A stretch of 64,000 nucleotides of DNA from Bradyrhizobium sp. SZCCHNS1050. GTDB lineage: Bacteria > Pseudomonadota > Alphaproteobacteria > Rhizobiales > Xanthobacteraceae. The stretch lies in NCBI RefSeq assembly GCF_032484785.1, contig NZ_JAUETR010000001.1, positions 4,219,501 to 4,283,500 on the forward strand. The letters run 5' to 3'. Below, one piece after another: positions 17,093 through 26,117 of the stretch (the stretch's first letter is position 1; every line of letters begins with the position of its first letter). The notes beneath the pieces are model-generated. The model was not told where the DNA came from, searched no databases, and worked only from the letters and a program-made list of their open reading frames with translations. The position numbers and the translations under genes are program-made.

Positions 17093-18019
17093 ATGGCCCA
17101 ATACCAGAACATCTTCACGCAGATCCAAGTTCGCAGTGCGATCTACCCGGGCATCCCGATCGAGCCCGGAATCTGGGAGCGGCTCGGCAAGGGCAGCTTC
17201 AACTACTGGTTCGGCAAGGTCGGCGACGCACAGGTGGGGCCGGTCTATCTCGGCTTCCTTGGCCTCGCCTCGCTGATGTCCGGCTTCGTCGCGATCGAGA
17301 TCATCGGTCTCAACATGCTGGCGTCGGTGAACTGGAGCCCGCTCGAGTTCATTCGACAGTTCCCGTGGCTGGCGCTGCAGCCGCCGGCGCCGGAATACGG
17401 CCTGCAGATCTTCCCGCCGCTGCAGGAGGGCGGCTGGTGGCTGATGGCCGGCTTCTTCCTGACGACGTCGATCCTGCTGTGGTGGGCGCGCACCTATCGC
17501 CGCGCCCGGGCGCTCGGCCTCGGCACGCATGTGTCGTGGGCGTTCGCGGCGGCGATCTGGCTCTATCTGGTGCTCGGCTTCATCCGGCCGATCTTCATGG
17601 GGAGCTGGAGCGAGGCGGTGCCGTTCGGCATCTTCCCGCATCTCGACTGGACCAACAACTTCTCCATCACCCACGGCAATTTGTTCTACAACCCATTCCA
17701 CATGCTCTCGATCGCCTTCCTGTACGGATCGGCGCTGCTGTTCGCGATGCATGGCGCGACGGTGCTCGCGATCAGCCGCTACGGCGGCGAGCGTGAGCTC
17801 GAGCAGATCGTCGACCGCGGCACGGCCTTCGAACGCGGTGCGCTGTTCTGGCGCTGGACGATGGGCTTCAATGCCACGGCCGAATCGATCCATCGCTGGG
17901 CCTGGTGGTTCGCCGTGCTTTGTCCCTTGACCGGCGGCATCGGTATCCTACTGTCGGGCACCGTCGTCGACAGCTGGTTCGACTGGGGCGTGAAACACGG
18001 GCTGGCGCCGCCGCGCTGA
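17093..18019 (+). CDS. pufM: Reaction centre M subunit PufM
   Basis: 308-residue M chain of the reaction centre. Helix and ligand motifs are seen in [32 protein letters not shown] (iron His), the glutamate-bearing [13 protein letters not shown] loop, [11 protein letters not shown] (quinone-site Trp) and [12 protein letters not shown] (iron His). A strong AAGGAGAGG precedes the ATG. No pufC tetraheme cytochrome follows. The next gene is heme oxygenase, only 17 bp away. Confidence 0.96.
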   Translation: MAQYQNIFTQIQVRSAIYPGIPIEPGIWERLGKGSFNYWFGKVGDAQVGPVYLGFLGLASLMSGFVAIEIIGLNMLASVNWSPLEFIRQFPWLALQPPAPEYGLQIFPPLQEGGWWLMAGFFLTTSILLWWARTYRRARALGLGTHVSWAFAAAIWLYLVLGFIRPIFMGSWSEAVPFGIFPHLDWTNNFSITHGNLFYNPFHMLSIAFLYGSALLFAMHGATVLAISRYGGERELEQIVDRGTAFERGALFWRWTMGFNATAESIHRWAWWFAVLCPLTGGIGILLSGTVVDSWFDWGVKHGLAPPR

Positions 18020-18036
18020 CTGCTGCAGGTCGAGGC

Positions 18037-18735
18037 ATGTTGGACAGAGTCGAATTGGATCGGATCGAGACGGCCGGACGCAGCGCGCGCCCGGCCAGTC
18101 TCTTGCAGGCGATGCGCGAGCGTACCAAGACGCTGCACGTCACCGCGGAGCGGACCGGGATCGTCGCCGAGCTGCTGCGGGGACGCGGCACGCGGCAGGC
18201 CTACGCGTTGTTGTTGCGCAATCTGATGCCGGTCTACGAGACGCTCGAAGCGGAGCTGCTCCGCCATCAGGGAACGCCGGTGATGGGCCGCATCGTGCGG
18301 CCGGAGCTGCATCGCAGTGCTGCGATCAAGCTTGATCTTGCGTGGTTCGATGCGAGCCCTCTGCCGCTGCTGCCCGAGGCCATCGCCTATGTCCGGGTCA
18401 TCCAGGAAGCGGGAGCCGGCTCCGGCCATCGGCTGCTGGCCCATGCCTATACGCGCTATCTCGGTGATCTCAGCGGCGGCCAGATCATCAAGAAGATTCT
18501 CGCGCGTTCGCTCGAGCTACGGCCCGAGGCGACGTCGTTCTACGAATTCCCCGAGATCGCTGATATCCCGCGGTTCAAGGACGACTACCGCGACGTGCTG
18601 GAGCAGGCCGGCGCGGCGATGGCGGAGCATGAGACCGTCGTCGAGGAGGCGGCATTGGCGTTCGAGATGAACATCACGCTGTCGCAAGCGCTGCAGGAGG
18701 CGGCCGGGCTGAGAACGCGATGTGCGAAGGCCTGA
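18037..18735 (+). CDS. hmuO: Heme oxygenase (biliverdin-forming)
   Basis: 232-residue heme oxygenase that cleaves heme to biliverdin, CO and iron. The proximal heme ligand is probably His34 in RTKTLHVTAERTG, and the family signature GDLSGGQIIKKIL lies near residue 145. It starts 17 bp after pufM and probably shares the puf transcript. It is convergent with bphP, whose chromophore is biliverdin, so its likely job is chromophore supply. The Bradyrhizobium literature uses hmuO, and bphO would fit its role equally well. Confidence 0.9.
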   Translation: MLDRVELDRIETAGRSARPASLLQAMRERTKTLHVTAERTGIVAELLRGRGTRQAYALLLRNLMPVYETLEAELLRHQGTPVMGRIVRPELHRSAAIKLDLAWFDASPLPLLPEAIAYVRVIQEAGAGSGHRLLAHAYTRYLGDLSGGQIIKKILARSLELRPEATSFYEFPEIADIPRFKDDYRDVLEQAGAAMAEHETVVEEAALAFEMNITLSQALQEAAGLRTRCAKA

Positions 18736-18976
18736 TTGATCCTTCGCCATCGGTTTGGTCGAATACGATCGCGTGAGACCCCGCGTCCTCCCCCGGGGGC
18801 GGTGGGCTCCGCTCCTCCTTTCCGGCAGGGCAATCGCATATGCCCTTCCAATTCGGCCCAGCCGCAACTTGGATCGCAGAGGCCGACGTCGGGAGATTTT
18901 CGAATCCAGATTGGCTCTCCGGAGGCAGGACGGACAAGGCAGTCGAGGTCGCCCGGACGAGAGCTGCGGCCCGCCG

Positions 18977-21151
18977 TCACTCTTCGCTCTGCGAGCGGTA
19001 CCACACCAGGTGCTCGAGGATCTCCAGTGTCCGCGTGGTCGAATTGCGGATGCTCTCCAGCATCTCCGGCATGCTGCCGGCCTGTGCTCCGTGCGTCACC
19101 TCGAGCGCCGCGAGCTGCGCGTTCTCCACGGTGGAGGCAGCGAGCTCCTTGTAGATCAGGCTTGCGCTCTGATCGAGCCGCAGCGTCGGCCGGCGGGCGC
19201 CGTCGATCTCTTCCTGGAAGCGCGCGCGGGCCGCCTCGGCGGTCTTGCGCTCGGTCAAGTCCGAGAAGATCAGCACGAAGCCGAGCACGCGATCATACGG
19301 TGCGATCACCGGGTCGGCGCGCACCATCAACGGCCGTTGCGGCGAGGCGCCGCCCGTCAGTGTCAGCTCGCCGCGCCAGCTCCGCTTGTTGCGCATGAGG
19401 TCGTCGAGATTGGCGCGGAATTCCGCCGGCGCCGTGCAGTAGCTGCCGAGATCGCGCAGATGCGGGATGTGCGGATGCGGGGCGCGCAGCTGCTGCTCGA
19501 ACGCTTCGTTCATCAGCAGGATGCGGCCCTCGACATCGGCGATGATGACCGGCTGCTCCGAGCGCAGCACCTGAGCGCTGATCGTGGCGAGCTGGTCCTG
19601 CGCGATCACCATGCGGACCGAACGCAGCTGCAGCGCCACGTCGGCGACCGTTTCGCTCACCGCGCGGGCGGAGGCGAGCTCGGCGCTCGACCACGGCTCG
19701 GACTTGCCTTCGACCAGCTGATGCCATTTCGCAAACGAGCGCCGCGGCGACAGATCCGACGGATCGTCGCCGATGATGACGGCCTTGAGCGGATCGCCGC
19801 CCCAGGTCACCGTCCGGACCTGCTCCGGCCGGAACCACAACAGATACTCGCCCTCGCTCGCCGACAGCGGAGCGGCGATCAAGCCGCTGGCGATCGAGCG
19901 GATGTCGGCAAAGGACGGCTCATCGAGCGTCAGCGAGCTGGTCGCCGTCAAGCCCTCGGGGGCTGCTCCCGGAGTGTTGCGCCGGCGATCGAGCCAGGCG
20001 GCGAGGTCGCGGATGCGCTGCGTCGACGGGACGTCGCCGGCGGTCGTGACTTGGCCCTCGAACAGCAGCGCCGCGCCGCTGGCACCGAGCGGCTGCAGCA
20101 GCGACTGCGAGCCGTCGAACAGCGCGGCCTGCCATTCGCCGTCGCGCGACACCGCTTCGACCAGCCGCTGCTCCAGCCGGCGCACGACCAGCTCGGACTG
20201 GCTTTGGGCAAAGCTCTCCAGCGCCGCGATCCGGATCGCGCAGGTCTCGGCCAGCGCCTCGCCTGCCGCGCGAATGTCGAACGGCACGAAGCGCGGCTCA
20301 TAGTGATGGCAGGCGATCAGTCCCCACAGCCTTCCGCTGACCATCAGCGAGCACACCAGTGTCGCGCCGACACCCATGTTCTGCAGATATTTCTGGTGGA
20401 TCGGCGACATGCTGCGCAGGCAGCTCAGGGACATGTCGAGATCGCGGCCGTTGAGCGGCGAGATGCGCGGCTGCAGCGGCACAGGCCTGTAGTTGACGTC
20501 GACCAGGAGGCGCACCCGGTTGCGCTCGTAGAGCCGGCGCGCGATCTGCGGAATGTCGGACGCCGGATAGCGGTTGCCGAGAAAGGCCTCCAGATCCGGC
20601 CGCCGCCGCTCCGACAACACCTCGCCATGGCCATCTTCGTCGAAGCGATAGACCATGACGCGGTCGTAGCCGGCGATCTCCCTGAAGATGGTCGCCGTCT
20701 CGTCGCACAGGCCGAGCAGCGATGAGGCTGAGGTGATGCGGTGGAAGGCGCCGTCGAGCGCAGGCGCGATGTTGGTCGTCTTCGTCGCCGGCTCCAGCTC
20801 GACGATCAGCCCGCCATTCGAGGGCCGGTGAAGCGTGCAGTCGACCCGGCGCGGCGGCGCCCCGGCGGTGCATCGCAGGGTCATCGGAGCCAGATGGAGC
20901 GGGCTGTTGAGATGCGGCAGGATCTGCAGCGCGAGATCGCCGCCAAGATCGCGTAACGGACGTCCGACCACGGAGCCAGTGTTGAGGAAGGCGGCCGCAT
21001 TGGTGCTGGCCTGGATGACGATGTTGTCGGGCTCCTTGACCGCCAGGAGAATGCCGTGCGGCTGGATCGAGCCTGCGAGATGAATCTGTTCACGCTCGCA
21101 ATCCGCAAGAGTAGCGTGGCCGAAGGCCGGCGTTGTCAGCGGAACGGGCAA
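18977..21151 (-). CDS. bphP: Bacteriophytochrome BphP without histidine-kinase domain
   Basis: 724-residue red/far-red photoreceptor with PAS-GAF-PHY core. The biliverdin-binding Cys is residue 18 (TLADCEREQIHLAGSIQPHG), and the GAF domain has RYPASDIPQIARRL and CHHYEPRFVPF. After the PHY domain come a PAS/S-box (about residues 545-655) and a helical tail. No histidine-kinase ATPase motifs are seen, as in the Bradyrhizobium/Rhodopseudomonas BphP that relieves PpsR repression under far-red light. The start is TTG at 21151, with GGGGAG lying in the last codons of ppsR2, so the two are coupled. No other start keeps Cys18. Confidence 0.92.
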   Translation of the reverse strand: MPVPLTTPAFGHATLADCEREQIHLAGSIQPHGILLAVKEPDNIVIQASTNAAAFLNTGSVVGRPLRDLGGDLALQILPHLNSPLHLAPMTLRCTAGAPPRRVDCTLHRPSNGGLIVELEPATKTTNIAPALDGAFHRITSASSLLGLCDETATIFREIAGYDRVMVYRFDEDGHGEVLSERRRPDLEAFLGNRYPASDIPQIARRLYERNRVRLLVDVNYRPVPLQPRISPLNGRDLDMSLSCLRSMSPIHQKYLQNMGVGATLVCSLMVSGRLWGLIACHHYEPRFVPFDIRAAGEALAETCAIRIAALESFAQSQSELVVRRLEQRLVEAVSRDGEWQAALFDGSQSLLQPLGASGAALLFEGQVTTAGDVPSTQRIRDLAAWLDRRRNTPGAAPEGLTATSSLTLDEPSFADIRSIASGLIAAPLSASEGEYLLWFRPEQVRTVTWGGDPLKAVIIGDDPSDLSPRRSFAKWHQLVEGKSEPWSSAELASARAVSETVADVALQLRSVRMVIAQDQLATISAQVLRSEQPVIIADVEGRILLMNEAFEQQLRAPHPHIPHLRDLGSYCTAPAEFRANLDDLMRNKRSWRGELTLTGGASPQRPLMVRADPVIAPYDRVLGFVLIFSDLTERKTAEAARARFQEEIDGARRPTLRLDQSASLIYKELAASTVENAQLAALEVTHGAQAGSMPEMLESIRNSTTRTLEILEHLVWYRSQSEE

Positions 21152-22522
21152 CTATCTCCCCTTTTCGGTTTCCTCGTCGCTTTCTTCGAGCTGGCTCAGA
21201 TTATACCGATCGAGCTTGGCGTAAAGACTCTGGCGGCTGAGGCCGAGAATTTCGGCAGCCGACGTCCGGTTCCCGTTGGCGAGCTCGAGCGCAGCGCGGA
21301 CGTAATGCTGCTCGACGACTTCGACCGTGCTCCTCACCAGGTCGCGCAATGGTGTTTTGCCGACCGATTCGTTGATGCCCGCGAGGGCGACCCGCAGATT
21401 GTCATGCTCCGCCGTGGGCGACAACCGCCTGGCGATGTTGCGCAACACCAGGCCGATCCGGCGCTGGCCGTCGAGGCCATGGGCGGCGGCCGAGATCTCG
21501 ACCTCGGTCTCGGTTCCGAGCTCGCCCTGGATCGTGGTCGACAGCAGTCGGACGGCTCCATGGCGCTCGACGTTGGAGATCAGCACCGAAAGGTCGGCGC
21601 CGGGGCGCGTCAGCCACCGGCTGAGCTTCTCGCCGATCAGCGCCTCTTTCGATCCGACCTCGACCAGCTCCAGGAAGGCCCGATTGGCGCGCTTGACGGC
21701 ACCGGTGCCATCGATGCTGATGACGGCATCGGGAAGATTGTCGATCAGCGCCTCGGGATCGTCGGGCAGCGGACCGGGCTGCGCGGCCTTGCCGATCGGC
21801 GCCATCTGCAGCAGGAACATCGGGGCGGTGTCGCTGCTCATCAGCGATCCCCGGAGCATCCAGGGGGCGGTGTCCTGGCCGAGGTGAATCACGATGCCCG
21901 GCGCCTTGCCCTGGTCGCGGACGCGCCTCAGCATCAGCTCCACCGGCTCGCGATCCTTTTGCGGGATCTCCTGCAGGAACTCGCGGCCCACCAGATTGTC
22001 CCGGCGCCGGCTTGAAACGCCGAGCGCGGCTGCCGCCGTCCGATTCGCTTCGACGATGCGCAGATCTGACACCTTCGTCAGCAGCACAGCCTCGTTGGAA
22101 TCCTCGATGACCAGGCGGTAGCGCGTCTCGATCTCGCGCAGCTTCCAGTAGTCGCGCTCGATGGTCTGCTGGGCCGAGATCAGCCGGGCCTGGAGCTCCG
22201 CGACCGCCTGCAGATTCTTGCCGATCGCCAGCATGCCGGCCCGGCCACCGAGTAGCACGGTGGTGAATTCCATCGGCAGCTCGAGACCGCTCGGGAATCG
22301 CTGCGTGATCTGTCGGAACGCGGAAATGCCGGTCCGCCTGGTGTCCTGCATGATGCGCTCGATCTTCTCGCTCGCATCATCGACGATCTCGGACCAGGGA
22401 CGGCCGAGCCAGATGTCGACATTCTCGGCTGACATGTTCGGCGACAGCGTCGCCTCACGGATCACGCCGTCCATGTCCAGCAGCAATGTCACGTCGGGTC
22501 GTGGACCGTGAAACTCGGCCAT
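21152..22522 (-). CDS. ppsR2: PpsR2, photosynthesis-gene repressor lacking cysteine
   Basis: 456-residue PpsR/CrtJ family regulator: an N-terminal PAS-like domain, a coiled linker (AQQTIERDYWKLREIETRYR), two further PAS domains, and a Fis-type helix-turn-helix (NGNRTSAAEILGLSRQSLYA) at the C-terminus. I chose ATG 22522 (MAEFHGPRPDV), where family similarity begins. A GTG at 22750 would add 76 residues with no domain. From 22522 on the protein contains no cysteine at all, so thiol-based redox sensing as in Rhodobacter is not possible. It is followed directly by bphP. The name ppsR2 follows Bradyrhizobium usage for the copy beside bphP. Confidence 0.88.
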   Translation of the reverse strand: MAEFHGPRPDVTLLLDMDGVIREATLSPNMSAENVDIWLGRPWSEIVDDASEKIERIMQDTRRTGISAFRQITQRFPSGLELPMEFTTVLLGGRAGMLAIGKNLQAVAELQARLISAQQTIERDYWKLREIETRYRLVIEDSNEAVLLTKVSDLRIVEANRTAAAALGVSSRRRDNLVGREFLQEIPQKDREPVELMLRRVRDQGKAPGIVIHLGQDTAPWMLRGSLMSSDTAPMFLLQMAPIGKAAQPGPLPDDPEALIDNLPDAVISIDGTGAVKRANRAFLELVEVGSKEALIGEKLSRWLTRPGADLSVLISNVERHGAVRLLSTTIQGELGTETEVEISAAAHGLDGQRRIGLVLRNIARRLSPTAEHDNLRVALAGINESVGKTPLRDLVRSTVEVVEQHYVRAALELANGNRTSAAEILGLSRQSLYAKLDRYNLSQLEESDEETEKGR

Positions 22523-22761
22523 GGTCTTGGCACCCGTTATCTTGGCACCCTCTTGAGACGCTCGGGGGATCGCGGCCAGTTCATTTGGCGCGCATTTTGA
22601 AGGTGTTGCGCCCCATCCCGCTAACGTATTGAGAGTCTTGAGAATGTCGTTAGCCCATGCAGGGCGCTCGCTGTCAAGGCTTATTTCAGAGCATCCAGCT
22701 TTCGTTGGTATCCCTGCGCTTATTGCATGTTCGAGCTGCGACTTAATCACTCGGGTGAGAA

Positions 22762-22805
22762 TGACAAGATATCATGACACTGATAAATGTAACGATGAGG
22801 TCACA
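22762..22805. promoter_or_regulatory. PpsR box pair between ppsR2 and cycA
   Basis: TGTAACGATGAGGTCACA at 22788-22805 fits TGT-N12-ACA. TGACAAGATATCATGACA at 22762-22779 deviates in one base and is itself nearly palindromic. Centres are 26 bp apart. They lie in the 317-bp gap between ppsR2 and cycA, nearer cycA, and could give ppsR2 autoregulation as well as cycA control. The same gap holds a 7-bp inverted repeat GCTAACG (22620-22626) / CGTTAGC (22648-22654) of unknown role. Confidence 0.7.
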
Positions 22806-22839
22806 TGGGCTAACGGAACGACAAATTGGGAGGATGCAC

Positions 22840-23274
22840 ATGCTCAAGGCGGGTTTGGTTGCGGCAGTCGTGGTTGCAACGTCGGGAGGCGCCGCATTGG
22901 CGCTGGACGGCGGCGACGCTGCGAAGGGCGAACAGGTCTTCAAGCAGTGCATGACCTGCCATCGGATCGGACCGGAGGCGAAGAACGCGGTCGGTCCCGT
23001 GCTCACCGGCGTGGTCGGCCGGCCTACCGGGACCTATCCGGGCTTCGCCTATTCTGAGCTGAACAAGCATGCCGGCGAGGCCGGGCTGGTCTGGACCGAG
23101 GACAACATCTTCGCATACCTCCCAGATCCCAACGCCTTCCTGAAGAAGTTCCTCACCGACAAGGGCAAAGCGGATCAGGCCACTGGATCGACCAAGATGG
23201 TGTTCAAGCTCGCCAACGAGCAGCAGCGCAAGGACGTCATCGCGTATCTGAAGACGTTCTCCGAGAAGAAGTGA
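22840..23274 (+). CDS. cycA: Cytochrome c2
   Basis: 144-residue periplasmic class I cytochrome c. A signal peptide (MLKAGLVAAVVVATSGGAAL) probably cleaved after ALA is followed by the heme motif CMTCH at residues 37-41. The Met ligand is in GSTKMVFKL. I chose ATG 22840 because GGGAGG ends six bases upstream. The ATG at 22834 abuts it. With no pufC in the window, this is the likely direct electron donor to the photo-oxidised reaction centre. It diverges from ppsR2 behind PpsR boxes. Confidence 0.9.
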   Translation: MLKAGLVAAVVVATSGGAALALDGGDAAKGEQVFKQCMTCHRIGPEAKNAVGPVLTGVVGRPTGTYPGFAYSELNKHAGEAGLVWTEDNIFAYLPDPNAFLKKFLTDKGKADQATGSTKMVFKLANEQQRKDVIAYLKTFSEKK

Positions 23275-23292
23275 TCGGTATCGGCCGCCCCC

Positions 23293-23556
23293 TCATCGCC
23301 AGCGCTGCCGCAGATCGGCGGCGTTGGCGAGACCCGAGGCCGCCAGACAGCCTGCGAGCCAGAACCAAGGCGCCCCGATCAGCGCGCAGCGCAGCGCCAG
23401 CAGCAGGAACACGCCGGCGAGCAGGTTGGGCAGCAGTCCAAGCGGGCTGATGCCGCGGCGGTGCCGCTGCCAGATCCACGCCACGGCGGCGAACTCCACG
23501 GCGACCACCGCGAGGATCAGGTCGACCAGATGCGGGCTGCGAAACAGCTCACCCAT
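23293..23556 (-). CDS. Small membrane protein, 87 residues, hypothetical
   Basis: A short hydrophobic protein with about three membrane segments (LVDLILAVVAVEFAAVAWIW; LGLLPNLLAGVFLLLALRC; PWFWLAGCLAASGLANAA) and a charged RHRRG loop between the first two. It lies 11 bp after bchP at the end of the aerR-ppsR1-bchG-bchP unit. Its codon use matches its neighbours and the gap is tight, so it is likely a real last gene of the operon. The function is unknown. Its position suggests a link to pigment or membrane assembly. Confidence 0.65.
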   Translation of the reverse strand: MGELFRSPHLVDLILAVVAVEFAAVAWIWQRHRRGISPLGLLPNLLAGVFLLLALRCALIGAPWFWLAGCLAASGLANAADLRQRWR

Positions 23557-23567
23557 TGCGCGAGCCG

Positions 23568-24779
23568 CTAGGCGGCCCTCGCGAGTCCGGTGAGGTGCGC
23601 GATGTTCTTGAAGAAGATCCGCACATGCGACAGCGGTTTCGCCTTCACCAGTTCCTTGTTCATGTAGGCGTCCCAGGTCAGCTGCTGGACGTCCTTGTCA
23701 CGGCAGATCGCGACGAAGCGCTCGCGGCGGGCGTCGTTCGTGTACCAGTAGCGCTGCATCATGCCGAGGATGAAGAACACGGCGCCATGCTTGCGCATGA
23801 AGGATTTGCGGGCGGTGGCCAGGGCGGCTGCATCGCCGGTCTTGAGGAACAAGGCAACGGCGACGGCAGCCGCGCGGCCGCCGGCCATTGCGTAGTAGAT
23901 GCCCTCACCGGAGGCCGGGGCCACCACGCCGGACGCATCGCCGGCCAGCACGACGTCGCGGCCATTGTCCCACCGCGACAGCGGCTTCAGCGGGATCGGC
24001 GCGCCTTCGCGGCGGACGGTTTCGAGATCGTCGAGCGCGGCGGCCTTGCGGAATTCGGCGACTGAGCCCCGCAGCGAAAAGCCCTTATGCGCGCTGCCGG
24101 TGCCGATGCTGGTGGTCGGCCCGTGCGGAAACACCCAGCTGTAGAAGTCCGGCGACAGCCGGCCGCGATAGACGACATCGCACCGCGCGGCATCGAACAC
24201 CGGATGGCTGCGGTCCGGCGAGCGGATGATCTCGTGATACGCGAACACGTAGCGCATCTCGCTGGCTTCGGGGATGCACTGGCGCGCCACGGCCGAGACC
24301 GCCCCGTCGGCGCCGATCACGGCGCGGGCCCGCACACGGTCCTCGCGCACGCTGCCGTCGTCCATGCGCCTGACATAGTGCACCACCGACTTGCCGTCGT
24401 CGTCGCGCGCGATATGGCTGAAGGTCCCGGTGCGGCGGATCGCGCCGTTTGCGGCGGCGCGCGCGCGCAGCCATTCGTCGTAGTGCTCGCGATCGACCAT
24501 GCCGACGAAGCCGCCGTCGATCGGCATGTCGACGTCCCGGTTGCTCGGCGACACCATGCGGGCGGACGAGATTCGGGCCACCAGCAGATAATCGGGAATC
24601 TCGAACTCGGCGATCAGCCGCGGCGGAATGGCGCCACCGCACGGCTTGATGCGGCCGGCCTTGTCGAGCAGCAGCACGTGATGACCCTGGCGGGCCAGAT
24701 CATTGGCGGCGGTGGCGCCGGCGGGACCGCCGCCGACGACCACGACATCAAAGCATTCCGGGCTGGAGGAGGGGCTCAT
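23568..24779 (-). CDS. bchP: Geranylgeranyl reductase BchP
   Basis: 403-residue FAD/NADPH enzyme that reduces the geranylgeranyl tail of bacteriochlorophyll to phytyl. The FAD motif VVVGGGPAGATAANDLA is at the N-terminus, followed by CGGAIPPRLI. DVVLAGDASGVVAPASGEGI near residue 275 is the second FAD contact, typical of the family. It sits three bases after the PucC-like gene and directly before orf87 in the minus-strand unit. Confidence 0.94.
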   Translation of the reverse strand: MSPSSSPECFDVVVVGGGPAGATAANDLARQGHHVLLLDKAGRIKPCGGAIPPRLIAEFEIPDYLLVARISSARMVSPSNRDVDMPIDGGFVGMVDREHYDEWLRARAAANGAIRRTGTFSHIARDDDGKSVVHYVRRMDDGSVREDRVRARAVIGADGAVSAVARQCIPEASEMRYVFAYHEIIRSPDRSHPVFDAARCDVVYRGRLSPDFYSWVFPHGPTTSIGTGSAHKGFSLRGSVAEFRKAAALDDLETVRREGAPIPLKPLSRWDNGRDVVLAGDASGVVAPASGEGIYYAMAGGRAAAVAVALFLKTGDAAALATARKSFMRKHGAVFFILGMMQRYWYTNDARRERFVAICRDKDVQQLTWDAYMNKELVKAKPLSHVRIFFKNIAHLTGLARAA

Positions 24780-24782
24780 CGG

Positions 24783-26117
24783 TCATGCTCCCAGATTGGC
24801 CGGCTGCGCCGCCAGCGTCGGTGATGGCTCGCGCGGGCGCTTGATCCAGATCGCGAGCCAGGCGGAGAGGACGAACAAGGCGGCTTCGGCGGCGAACACC
24901 GCCGCGTAGGCCGAGGCGGTCGTCGGCATGAAATGGCGCGCGGCGTCGGCCGCCGCGGTGCCGACAAAGCCGCCGATGCCGAACGAGATTGCCTGCGAGG
25001 CGCCCCACAGGCCCATGCGCGTGCCCTCGCGGTTGTCGCGGCCCTCGCTGACCATGTTCATCATCGCGCCGATCGCGGCGATGGCGTAGACACCGTTGGT
25101 GATGCCGAGCAGCAACACGGAAGCGCGCAGCGGCCAGGCCGGGCCGACGGTCGCGGCCGCAACCAGGCTGAGCAGCGCCAGCGCCGAGGCGAGGCAGCCG
25201 CCGATGATCCACGGCTGCGGCCGCATCCGCCAATCGGCATGCAGGCTCGCCATCGCCGGCATCAGGATCATGCCGATCAGTGCACCCATGTGTTGCACCG
25301 ATGAGAGCTGCGTGGTCTGGCCCGGCGTCATGCCGAACACGCTGCCGGCGAACGGCTCCAGGATCAGGTCCTGTGCGCTGTAGGCGAGCATCGAGACGAA
25401 GATGAAGATCGCGAAGCGCCGCGCCTGCGGCTCCCGGCAGATCTCGCGGAAGTCCTGCATGAAGCCCGACCGCTCCGCGATGGCGGAGGTCGTCTCGGCA
25501 GAGGTGTCGGGCTGTTCGATGCCCCAGACGCCGAGCAGCGTCAGCACCATGGCGATGGCCGACACCGTGCCCGACACCGTCATCAGCCGCTCGCCGGAGA
25601 ACGGATCGAGCGCCTTGCCGGCCACCGCCGTGGTGACGATGAAGCCTGTGATCATCATGATCCAGGCGATCGAGGCGGCGGCGCTACGCCGCCCCGGCGC
25701 GGTACGCTTGGCGAGCAGCACCAGAAGCGAGGTGCCGGCGGCGCCGACCCCAATGCCGATCATGATGAACGCGATCACTGCGAGCGCCAGGCCGAGGGCG
25801 AGGTGGGTCGCCATCAGCGCGGTGGCGGCTGCGGCCAGCAGGCCGCCAGCCGCGAGCACCGCCATGCCGCCGACGATCCAGGCGAAACGACGCCCGCCGA
25901 CATCGGAGCCGTGGCCGAGCCAGGGCCGCAGCACCTGCATCGCGTAATGGATCGCGACCAGCAGGCCGGGGATCATGGCCGGCAAAGCGAGCTCGATCAC
26001 CATGACGCGGTTGAGCGTCGAGGTGGTCAGCACCACGACCGCGCCGAGCGCGGTCTGCACCAGGCCGAGTCTGACGATGCCGAACCAGGACAGAGGAGCG
26101 GGCGCAGCGTTGCTCAT
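24783..26117 (-). CDS. PucC/BCD-family membrane protein
   Basis: 444-residue polytopic protein of the PucC/LhaA group in the major facilitator superfamily, with about 12 membrane segments and the family sequence TSTLNRVMVIELALPAMIPG near the N-terminus. Members assist assembly of light-harvesting complexes or bacteriochlorophyll delivery. The position between bchG and bchP is shared with Rhodobacter ORF428. It overlaps bchG by 4 bp. A second family member, LhaA, is at 38284. The substrate is not known. Confidence 0.85.
   Translation of the reverse strand: MSNAAPAPLSWFGIVRLGLVQTALGAVVVLTTSTLNRVMVIELALPAMIPGLLVAIHYAMQVLRPWLGHGSDVGGRRFAWIVGGMAVLAAGGLLAAAATALMATHLALGLALAVIAFIMIGIGVGAAGTSLLVLLAKRTAPGRRSAAASIAWIMMITGFIVTTAVAGKALDPFSGERLMTVSGTVSAIAMVLTLLGVWGIEQPDTSAETTSAIAERSGFMQDFREICREPQARRFAIFIFVSMLAYSAQDLILEPFAGSVFGMTPGQTTQLSSVQHMGALIGMILMPAMASLHADWRMRPQPWIIGGCLASALALLSLVAAATVGPAWPLRASVLLLGITNGVYAIAAIGAMMNMVSEGRDNREGTRMGLWGASQAISFGIGGFVGTAAADAARHFMPTTASAYAAVFAAEAALFVLSAWLAIWIKRPREPSPTLAAQPANLGA

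Noticed and set aside
15746..17893. 715-codon open frame on the minus strand
   Set aside because: Antisense to pufB-pufM, which are unmistakable; composition is Arg/Glu/His-rich shadow.
18736..18976. Terminator between hmuO and bphP
   Set aside because: Only a CCCCCGGGGG palindrome was seen; no stem followed by T residues on either strand.
18755..20725. 656-codon open frame on the plus strand
   Set aside because: Antisense of bphP with no domain sense; shadow of high GC third positions.
22523..22750. N-terminal extension of PpsR2 from GTG 22750
   Set aside because: No domain or family similarity in the extra 76 residues and no ribosome-binding site.
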